Shown piece after piece: positions 1-13,688 of a DNA stretch of 27,062 nt (positions are counted from its first letter, which is position 1; each line of letters begins with the position of its first letter). Source of the stretch: Amphimedon queenslandica (Eukaryota; Porifera; Demospongiae; Haplosclerida; Niphatidae); NCBI RefSeq assembly GCF_000090795.2, contig NW_003546542.1, positions 1 through 27,062 of the forward strand, written 5' to 3'. The notes below the pieces were generated by a model, which was given only the letters and a program-made list of their open reading frames with translations, did no database searches and was not told the origin of the DNA. Position numbers and translations under genes: made by a program.

Positions 1-338
1 ACAGCTCAGAGATTCCTCAGTCTTTTTTCTTTCCACCCACCCAGCCCGGCTTCATCTTCTCCATTACCTTAAGGGTAATGTGACATGGAAGTGTTATTAC
101 AAACCGTTCCCCTTACTTTCATGCTAGTTTATTTACCATTCTCAATAGTTATTAAGAAGTCTAACTATTGTTAAGCTTGGGGCCCACTGGTTACAGGGGC
201 TCCCCAAATTTATATTGTATGTAATAACACAGGATCCATACTTCCACAGCCTGAATAGTTAATGACATCAACAGTAGCTGATGGACCTAATAGAGGTCAA
301 AGGTCAGTATATACACACACAGTATTATCACTTACTAG
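1..338. other. left-edge sequence without a firm gene
   Basis: A proline- and phenylalanine-rich open stretch on the plus strand runs to about position 85 and could be an exon. The rest is AT-rich with a short CA run near 313-321. I see no RNA gene or mobile element here. Confidence 0.3.
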
Positions 339-415
339 CTCCTCCAGTGGATGATACTGACGTTGATTCATGTACTACATTAGAGGAGGAGGTAGTAGGA
401 TCTGATCAATATTAA
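339..415 (+). CDS. possible terminal exon of a plus-strand gene (partial)
   Basis: A pyrimidine-rich stretch ending in AG at 337-338 is followed by an open frame that reads PPVDDTDVDSCTTLEEEVV and stops at TAA 413-415. Overlapping AATAAA polyadenylation signals follow at 415-420 and 419-424. The acidic tail, the acceptor and the poly(A) signals together suggest the last coding exon of a gene entering from the left and converging on the Kelch-ZU5 gene. A second open stretch at about 1-85, ending near a GGTAATG donor, could be the preceding exon, but its phase does not join cleanly to this one. No family is recognised. The stretch could equally be 3' untranslated sequence or chance. Confidence 0.3.
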
Positions 416-437
416 ATAAATAAACAATTGAAATGAT

Positions 438-3400
438 TTATCTATTACTTGTTGAAGGAGAAATAGTTCTTAGTGCTCTAGTAATAAATAGTGTAACAGG
501 ATCAGCAACTCCATCCAGTGGTACAGAGTAGTGTAGTGATGGTACAGCACCAGATGATGCATAAACTGATATTAGACAAGATGGAGGAAGAGGATAATTA
601 GCTTCACCAAAACCATTAATGTCAAAACGATGCAACTAAAATAATAATTATGAATGATAACTGATTTCATTACACTACTTACTCTACAAGGCTTAAGGTG
701 AGGCAATACAGTTCATCCATCAGTGAATTGCTTCTCCTGTGGAGCATTAAAAATTAATTCAATGTAACCATCATCAGATTGAAACCGAAAATAAATATTT
801 TGTCCTCTCCTAGCATGAGGATAGTCTTTCTTAATATACTATATAATGAATATAATTCATGAACAAAACACAAGAAAAATTCTACCTCAAGAAGAGCATT
901 CAAATCTTTAGCTGCAGTGAATGTGACTTGGTTATCATTGTCATTATAAAAGAACAGTCCAGCATATGCTGCTGCTCCCAGTATACCAGTAGGAACTTCT
1001 GCCAGTAAAATAAAATAATGAATCTTTGCTTCATACAAGTATTTACCTTTGCTGGTGGAGCTAGAAGCAGTATCAAGCTCAAGAGTAGCTTCTTCAGGTC
1101 GCTGGTCCTGTCCCGCTGCTGCTTGTTGCTGCTGGTCCTGTCCCCCTGCTGCTTGTTGCTGCTGGTCCTGTCCCCCTGCTGCTTGTTGCTGCTGGTCCTG
1201 TCCCCCTGCTGCTTGTTGCTGCTGGTCCTGTCCCCCTGCTGCTTGTTGCTGCTGGTCCTGTCCCTCTGCTGCTTGTTGCTGCTGGTCCTGTCCCCCTGCT
1301 GCTTGTTGCTGCTGGTCCTGTCCCCCTGCTGCTTGTTGCTGCTGGTCCTGTCCCCCTGCTGCTTGTTGCTGCTGGTCCTGTCCCCCTGCTGCTTGTTGCT
1401 GCTGGTTCTGTCCCCCTGCTGCTTGTTGCTGCTGGTCCTGTCCCCCTGCTGCTTGTTGCTGCTAGTCCTGTCCCCCTCCTGCTTGTTGCTGCTGGTCCTG
1501 TCCCCCTGCTGCTTGTTGCTGCTGGTTCTGTCCCCCTGCTGCTTGTTGCTGCTGGTCCTGTCCCTCTGCTGCTTGTTGCTGCTGGTCCTGTCCCCCTGCT
1601 GCTTGTTGCTGCTGGTCCTGTCCCCCTGCTGCTTGTTGCTGCTGGTCCTGTCCCCCTGCTGCTTGTTGCTGCTGGTCCTGTCCCCCTGCTGCTTGTTGCT
1701 GCTGGTTCTGTCCCCCTGCTGCTTGTTGCTGCTGGTCCTGTCCCCCTGCTGCTTGTTGCTGGACTAATTGTTGTTGCTGCTGACCTCCTCCCCCTCCATC
1801 TCCTCCTCCTCCTCCTCCTCCTGTTGGAGTACCACCAATCATGGTCACCATAATCAATCCAACTATACACACCAAACAGAACTTTGTACGTTCGATGGAC
1901 CCATACCCACTATTAGAGCTAAACTCTCCTCCCTTAACTATAGAGAACTGGTAAGGAAGACTGGGTGTGCTCACGGGAGCTATAGCAAACTTTAAAAATC
2001 GTGCAAGACCTGGTTGTCCCTTCAGATCAATGCAGTGCTCAATTTCTAGTCGCAACGGCTTGAGGAGAGACTTGGATAATGAAACAGCATAAACAGCACT
2101 CACTAGTACTGTATTCTTTGGGAAGACAAATTGTCCTCCTACAAGAGCAACCACTGCTGCTTCTACTGTCTCAGAGGACAATAGACTAGCTTCTTGTACT
2201 CCAATCCTTAGACCATATTTCTCCCAATTAATCAGTTGAGGTTTGTCTCCTTGAATTAAGAACAGCTTCTTCTTGGCTACCTGGACTTCACTCAGACAAT
2301 CCAATTTATCTGTCAATTATACAAAATATATACAGTGAGTACACACACAATTGTATACACTCAGTCAGTCACACAATAATACTCTTACCCATTGAAGGGA
2401 TCAGGTAATTAAATTGTAGTCCAATGGAACTAGTCTCTTTAATAGGTTGCTTGAGGACCCTCTCTTGTCTTTCCTTCACCAGTTTAGCTATGTACAACTC
2501 CTTATCAGACACTTTAGCTCTAAGGTCTATAAATTAATAGAATATTAATAATTATTATTGATTGATGATGATACACTAACCAGTAATGATCTGATTCAAC
2601 TTTTCCTGTTCTTGTCTCATCTCTTCTAATACACTACTCATAATATCATTACTATTATCACCTTTAACTGAATAATAATATAAAAGAAGAGAGTAATCAG
2701 TATATGCATAATAACACAACAGAATATACAGATAATATATGCACATCAAAGACTGGTTTAACCAATGTACAAACCATTAGATAATCATATTCAATATTAT
2801 TTCTAACTTATACAAATTTGCACTGCATGTACAGTAGCCCATAAATACATGTACTATGATTATTGCTAATCATACCATATATGGTAAGCAGAGCTCACTC
2901 TACATGAATCTCATTATTTCTAATGCATCCACAATTTGACCTATATTGAGTACAGGATACTATTTCCATACTCAACATTGTCAAGAGTATACAATGGAGG
3001 AGGAGGGTGTCTTACTTGCCTATACTGCATTGATGCATGAGCGCGTATCAGCTGAATGTCACAATCCGTTTTACCTCTGTATACTATTTCTATGAATTTC
3101 ATGAATAAATTATTAGTCATCTGACTTGGGCATGGTTTCACGTGTTGATTATTAATAATGGCAGATGCTGTGTGCCTTCTCTGACTCCACTTTGATTGCT
3201 TCTACCTCAGCATCTTCCTTGGATGCAATTAGAGAATGCTTTGAGAAGGAAGAAGGTTATGTTGTTACAGCCAGTACTTCGTAGTCCATCTCTAATCATA
3301 CACATCTGCACATGCTACTCGACATGCTACCACGTGTGTAGTATAACCACGCCCAAGTCAGATGACTAATAATTTATTCATGAAATTCATAGAAATAGTA

Positions 3401-6400
3401 TACAGAGGTAAAACGGATTGTGACATTCAGCTGATACGCGCTCATGCATCAATGCAGTATAGGCAAGTAAGACACCCTCCTCCTCCATTATATACTCTTG
3501 ACATTGTCTAATCCACTAGTATCATAATGTAAACCAGTACTAATACACACACTCACACTACCATAACCACACAATACTACATAATAGTAATCAGTTGGTA
3601 CAGTTAAAGTGTGTGTGTGTGTGTAGTATCCTATATACCTTGTTTATTGGCCTCAACCAGTGCCTCCTGTAGTGATACTTTGCTCTCATGAGCCACTTGT
3701 AGGTCTTCATGTAAAGATTGTATATCCTTCTCTGTGGAATATTCTATTAGCTGATCCATCCACCATGTTCTGGTCTTGCTGTACGATTGATATTTTTCTT
3801 GATAGTTCTTACTAGTGAGATCATTACCATCCAGTACTGACTGTACTATCCACTCACCAGCTTCACTATATACTGAGACACAATAAGATACATTATATAT
3901 TTATAAATAAATGTATTTAATTTATAAACTAATGGTATCATTTATAGTGGTTATAAATACACACCCACACATACAGTGGTATTGTAGTGTGTACAGTATA
4001 CAAAATGAATGGAAAATGTACGTCATATTAGGAACTGAAATTTACAAATAATGTACATACTATAAAAATGAGTGGCACATTATTTAATGTAATTATGTAC
4101 ATGTATTTAATGCTCATATCCTTACAATTAATTAATATTATCTTACCTAATTCAATTATCATTATTAGTCTATTAGTATTAGTGATATATATAGTCCATG
4201 GCACCTTCTTTCCTCCTCCAACATCTTTCCATTGAAACTCTTTACATCCTCCAACAATTACTAGCCATACACAGTGTGGTGACATTGTGACTGCTGTGAG
4301 TGAGTGATTGTATCTACCAGTAACAGATTCAGGTAGAGGAATCTGTAGATAAAGAGAAGTATACAAGTAATTACTGATACATGATGTTTATACAGTTACT
4401 TATAAAATGAGAAATTGTATCATTTCATATCTAGATGATCATTACATTTATTGTAATTGTAAAATCAATTCTAATCCTCCCCATCAACAAACAAAATAAA
4501 CATTTTTATTTCACATCATGTGAAGAATAACAAAATATGCACAAATTTAACTCATAATATCAAGAATAGGAAATGTTTTAATAGGACACACGCACACACA
4601 CACACACACACACACTAAGGTTGGTTCACAAAATAATGTAAAGTGTAACTTTTAATCAAATGTGTGGGTGGTTCTATTATATAGTTAATGTTTCATCAGT
4701 GATAGAGTTATCTACTGAACACACTAACAATTACTAATCTATCATCAATATACATCAGTACCAGACTTGGGTCAAATACAATGCGGAAGTATTTAAATAC
4801 AAATACAAATACTGTACAAAAACAAAAATACAAATACAAATACAAATACTGTTTTCAGCTTTGTATTTAAATACAATTACAAATACTGCATACATGTATT
4901 TCAATTACAAATACAAATACTTTCTTCTCAAGTATAGACAGTTATTAACTACGTAGTTTTATGAATTAATCAATCAAGTAAATTGAAAGCCTCTTTTTAT
5001 TATGCATGCATATATAATTAATAATATTTAGCTATAGTCATGTATTGCATTTAATGAACATTAGTGTTTCAAAGTTTTGTCACTCAAACAGCATCTTCAT
5101 TCACATTGAAGTATTTTAAAGTATTTTGCTGTATTTTGAAATACTTCCCTGCTGTATTTCAATTGCAAATACAAATACTTCCTGTTACAAAAACTCAAAT
5201 TACAAATACAAATACAAATACTTTCAAAAGTATTTAAATACGACTAATTACAAATACTATTTGTATTTGACCCAAGTCTGATCAGTACTAGTGTCATACT
5301 CTCAACTGACCTAACTATACACACACACACATCATTACAGTACTATACACACACATACCTTCCTACAACTGTACTGACCAGTAGTGATACTATCAAATAA
5401 CAAACATTCAGTAACTAGGTGATTCTTCTTATCCAGTCCACCAATCACTACTAGTGTAGGTGAGGTAGAGTCACCATTGATAATAGCACTAGCATGATCA
5501 GCTCTCTCCATAGGCCACAGTCCCTCGTTAGGTATTGTTCCTGGTTTCAGTATCTCCCAGTTCTAGATACATAAACAAATACTAATAATATTAGTCAGTG
5601 TAAATATGAATAATGGGTGTGGCTATACAAATAATGGGTGTGACATGTAAAAATTAATCCTAATATTTAATACTTTGATGTTAATGAGGTGAGGTTAGTG
5701 GTTGTGTTTAGTATTATACATGTACAAGTACTGGAGGTATAACAAATCTATTGGTACACAATATACTTGATAATATGAAATACCATACTAAGCATGACTA
5801 TACACTGTCTAATTATGAAAATATTTTATGTAGTATCAGAATTTTGTGAATATTTAATATAATAATACACAAAATACAGTTAATATGAGTACAACACAAT
5901 ATATCCTCTAGTGATAATACTGAGGGAGATAATGTATTACTGTACAATACAATACAACAAAATATAATACAACTTACTATTATACTATGTGTCACACTGA
6001 AAACGTAAACACTATTAGTAGCTGTAGTCTCATCACCATTAACAGTCACCTGTCCACCAAACATTACTCCTCTGTTACCGGTAGTAGTAACCTTCTCAAT
6101 TATGAAAGAATCAGTTGGTGGACAACACTGTCCACTGACAGATGGAACAGTGAATTGTCCTAAAGTGAAGAGAATACAGTCATAAATAATTATTATCATT
6201 AATATAATTCTAAGTACATGGACATGTAATATTTATCACAATTGTGTACAAAGCAAATCTTACCAGAGGACACATTATAAAGTAACTGTTCATTAGTACG
6301 AACACGACCAGTCTTAAGTTGATCATATTGAAACTGAGGATGGTAAACAGTTGGTGTAGAACCAAGCCCTCCTATTATGACAAGGTATTCTGCTCCATCG

Positions 6401-6774
6401 AATTCCACTGATATCATACCACCATAGGCTTTCTTCATCAACAACTGTTCCGCATTACTGCATGAAGTCCACTCCATCTTTATCGTATTCAGTACATTCA
6501 ATGTATTGTGGTAACAGTCATCATGACCACACCATCCACCAAAATAGTAAATATTAGAATGAGAGGTGGTACAGGAGTAACCAGCGACTCCTAATGGAGG
6601 AGTACCTCTTGTTAGGTGAGAGGACCAGTCAGCAGTAGAAAGCTGGTACACATCAACTCTTGAGGTCAGTTCCCTCTTTTGAAGGGAGTCATGAACTCTA
6701 GGTAAGTCAACCTGGTTCCCTGCCCACAGGTAGAGGGACTCCCCTATTACAGGAGCTTTGTGATAAGCTCTCAT
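438..6774 (-). CDS. Kelch-propeller / coiled-coil / ZU5 protein with Gln-Gly repeat; two in-frame stops
   Basis: Inferred exons, 5' to 3', are 6774-6264, 6159-5978, 5562-5359, 4342-4147, 3872-3639, 2667-2581, 2526-2389, 2309-1047, 998-886, 838-683 and 635-438. Phase closes at every junction, giving a 1094-codon frame. The ATG at 6774 has an A at -3, and an AG acceptor eight bases upstream suggests a separate 5' UTR exon. Residues 1 to about 350 hold about six Kelch-like repeats (for example YYFGGWCGHDD, LVIIGGLGS, VVIGGLDKKN, LVIVGGCKEF), expected to form a beta-propeller. A charged, probably coiled-coil segment follows at about 380-510. A ZU5 domain lies at about 546-668 (GGQFVFPKNTVLVSAVYAVS, LRLEIEHC, KGGEFSSNSGYGSIE). 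Next come poly-Gly/poly-Gln and a 10-residue tandem repeat, then a conserved-looking tail. Codon 800 is TAG (1462-1464) and codon 1018 is TGA (713-715). Possible readings are a recent pseudogene, readthrough, an allele or an assembly error. ZU5 is known from ankyrins, UNC5 and PIDD. The role of this combination is unknown to me. Confidence 0.8.
1111..1761 (-). repeat. 30-bp coding minisatellite, 21 units plus a partial unit
   Basis: Twenty-one tandem 30-bp units (1111-1740), plus 20 bp of another, encode the decapeptide QDQQQQAAGG on the minus strand. No unit carries an insertion or deletion, so the reading frame is kept throughout. Single-base variants occur in several units: GAC to AAC (QN), GGA to GAG (AAEG), an Ala to Gly change, and one CAG to TAG at 1462-1464 that creates a stop. 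The unit lacks stops in several frames, which explains the long antisense and alternate-frame open stretches here. Confidence 0.95.
2979..3503. mobile_element. inverted-repeat (MITE/foldback-like) element with coding-like loop
   Basis: Arms of about 158 bp (2979-3136 and 3347-3503) are nearly perfect reverse complements, including the block around GTCATCTGACTTGGG and its inverse CCCAAGTCAGATGAC. A loop of about 210 bp separates them. The element lies in the 2668-3638 intron of the Kelch-ZU5 gene. The loop carries a 39-codon plus-strand frame at 3165-3284 that looks more like protein than the surrounding intron. No target-site duplication was clear. No transposase is present, so it would be non-autonomous. 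Confidence 0.75.
3611..3624. repeat. GT dinucleotide run
   Basis: A short (GT)n tract lies a few bases from the exon that ends at 3639, inside the adjacent intron. Confidence 0.8.
4589..4616. repeat. CA microsatellite
   Basis: An (AC)n tract of about 13 repeats with one interruption lies in the 4343-5358 intron of the Kelch-ZU5 gene. Confidence 0.85.
4762..5280. mobile_element. non-autonomous hAT-like element with 8-bp target duplication
   Basis: The left end begins CAGACTTGGGTCAAATACAA and the right end is its inverse, ending GACCCAAGTCTG, for terminal repeats of about 20 bp. ATCAGTAC occurs directly before (4754-4761) and after (5281-5288) the element, an 8-bp target-site duplication as expected of hAT transposons. 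Most of the interior next to both ends is built from AAATAC-type hexamers (about 4790-4920 and 5150-5260), with an AT-rich core. There is no transposase frame. It lies in an intron of the Kelch-ZU5 gene. Confidence 0.85.
5563..5977. other. AT-rich intron of the Kelch-ZU5 gene
   Basis: This intron joins the 5978-6159 and 5359-5562 exons in phase. I see only AT-rich sequence and no repeat or further exon in it. Confidence 0.6.
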
Positions 6775-6782
6775 TTTGGAAC

Positions 6783-7178
6783 CTGTAGTAAATGAATAAT
6801 GATAGAAATGAAGACAATGACTACAGAAGAATAAATAGAAAGAGAGAGCACGAAGACAGAGGAGGAGGGAAGATGGTAGGGAGAGATAAACTAACTTTTT
6901 CTTCTAAACAACAAGCCACACCTAACATTCCAACAAATTAATTATCACTTAGACCACCTCCTACTCATTTTTATTAGTGACCACGTGCAGAAACGTGGTC
7001 ATACAGCACTGCTCTTGAAAATGAATTAATATTCTACACCAATTACATGTATATATGCCTATATGGATGTACATGCATATGCATGTTTATAATTTTTACT
7101 GAAATAATTCTATTAGATAACCACAGATGGGATTTGATTTAATGACAAAACAAAGTACACTCAGTAAAGTATCATGAT
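6783..7178. promoter_or_regulatory. intergenic spacer: Kelch-ZU5 upstream region and PRMT3 3' end
   Basis: This spacer of about 0.4 kb must hold the promoter and 5' UTR of the Kelch-ZU5 gene and the 3' UTR of PRMT3. An inverted pair, GACCACGT (6979-6986) and ACGTGGTC (6993-7000), containing a CACGTG E-box core, lies about 205 bp upstream of the Kelch-ZU5 ATG. An ATTAAA poly(A) signal in the PRMT3 sense lies at 7138-7143. No TATA box was identified with confidence. Confidence 0.35.
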
Positions 7179-12120
<4,942 letters not shown>

Positions 12121-12391
12121 GTGTGAAAGCACTTCTTCTTTTAATTATAATTAAATTAACAATCACCACTCCCATATTATTTTAGCCACTCCCAACACAA
12201 TCTAGGCACACGTGCTTCCACGTGGGTAGCTGATAGTGCTGCTTTCTAAATGTTATTATAAAATAACAGTACATATATATATATATATATATAACTATCT
12301 AAGAATAATTGGTGACCTCTAGAAATACAAAAGTCTTAGTGGTCTACCAAAAGCTCTAATTAAAATTATTTAAAGTTCCCGTGATCATTTT
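12121..12391 (-). promoter_or_regulatory. PRMT3 upstream region with paired E-boxes and AT microsatellite
   Basis: Two CACGTG cores lie at 12209-12214 and 12219-12224, ten bases apart (one helical turn) and about 90-100 bp upstream of the PRMT3 ATG. An (AT)n tract covers about 12272-12293. CACGTG is the site of Myc/USF/CLOCK-type bHLH factors. That it works as a promoter element here is inferred from position only. Confidence 0.4.
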
Positions 12392-12905
12392 TCAAGCACG
12401 GCAATAGTAGAACTCAAAGCTTTCAGCATTATCAACTGCTTTATCTGGTTCATCACGGGCAAGCGCTTGACTGTCAGTGACTCCATAAGCATAATCTTCA
12501 GTGTCAGCTCCAATGTGAGTCCATTCGTGTGCAAGCGTTCCTTCTTTACTGGTACCGCTGGTCCTGCAGAAAGTAGGATCACTAACATATATAGCACACA
12601 ACCAAACTGTCACATTGATAGCAAGTGCCTGCATATGTATCACTGTCACATTCGCTTCCTTCGAAATCATATTCTACAGATTTGACTTTACGAGCACGTT
12701 TATTAGTATAAGCACCAAACCAGAACCTGTATGTAGCGTTGTTGCCAACTTTTCTTCTAGCTCTAAGATATTTACGGCACAACTTCTTATGGGCTTTAGT
12801 AGTAGCCTTTCGAGCTGATGAGGAGCCACCAACATATGTGGCTACACTGCTGCAAGATTCAATGTAAACTTGATCGCCTTCTTTTGATCGCCTGAAACGC
12901 CGTTA
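12392..12905 (-). pseudogene. M35 family (aspzincin, deuterolysin-like) metalloprotease fragment, frameshifted
   Basis: M35 enzymes are secreted zinc endopeptidases with an HExxH site plus an aspartate in a DxxYG motif. The first part, about 12905-12605, reads YIESCSSVATYVGGSSSARK followed by the hallmark WFGAYTNKR. The second part, to the stop at 12392, lies in another frame and contains WLCAIYVSDPTFC, GTLAHEWTHIG, the third ligand in EDYAYG, and NAESFEFYY near the end. All zinc ligands are present, but the halves are out of frame, with the shift around 12600-12620. There is no intron signal between them. The N-terminal domain and signal peptide expected of full-length enzymes are not found upstream, and a stop lies at 12903-12905. 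I read it as a truncated, frameshifted, intronless pseudogene. A single base error would leave an intact catalytic core. Confidence 0.65.
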
Positions 12906-13688
12906 AATCAAATTGATTTGTGGTAATATTAGCACTGCCACATTTGTCATTAGTAAAATCATTATTCTGGTTTCCTTGTTGCCAATGTTATGTCGGGGTG
13001 TTAACGAGTACAAATTGCTTGTACAAATGATTATCATCAAAAGTTGGTAATCAACCACACAAGAAGATGGTTACATAAATCGGGACAGGAGAGAACAATG
13101 GAGAACAGAAATAAGATCAAAGAACATGTGACATAACAGATTGTATAGACACATAAAAACCACAATCTAGAAGGTTCTACGCATGCATATGTTCACAAAT
13201 TACATTTGCATACAATTCAATATTAAGCCTAAAGCATAAAATATAATAATACCAGGTTACCACACAGCCCGTCGCAGAATTAACTGGTGTTCCTGCATGT
13301 GATTTAGGTCTGACAGTATGGTTGAGGTACCTTAATTGGTACTGGTCGTATGTATACTTGTATTGCAACTATAAATGTAGTTGGTACTGAAACTAGTACT
13401 ATACGGTAAAATTTGAAGTGAGAGGTACTGGAACTACTTCAACTTTACATAATAAAAATTAATGAAATAAGTAACAGAGCAATAAGTAATGAGTGACAGT
13501 GATGATGAATGGCTTATCAATGATAATAAATGCTATTATTCTAACTTAAACACAAATTAAACTTACATCAATAACTTTATACAGTATCACAAATGCTAGC
13601 AATTATAATTTAAGAGGTTATTATACTGCGGAATTGTATATATTTAACAAAGTTAATTCAGAGAAAAACAGATGACACGTACCACCAT
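12906..13688. other. intergenic stretch, no gene recognised
   Basis: This stretch lies downstream of the TIMELESS stop and upstream of the protease fragment. I checked it for the missing protease N-terminal domain and found no convincing open frame. No transposon termini were recognised. Confidence 0.5.

Noticed and set aside
1111-1761. CRISPR-like look of regular 30-bp repeats
   Set aside because: The units abut without spacers and encode a decapeptide in a eukaryotic exon.
1018-1767. 249-residue plus-strand frame of CCLLLLVLSP repeats
   Set aside because: It is the antisense of the 30-bp coding minisatellite. The unit simply lacks stops in this frame. The minus-strand frame is the one tied to ZU5 and to in-phase exons.
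1094-1870. 258-residue minus-strand frame rich in Arg and ATSSRGTGPA repeats
   Set aside because: It is an alternate frame of the same minisatellite and is not joined in phase to neighbouring exons.
12385-12597. third minus-strand frame over the protease fragment
   Set aside because: It shows no M35 motifs. The signatures lie in the two other frames.
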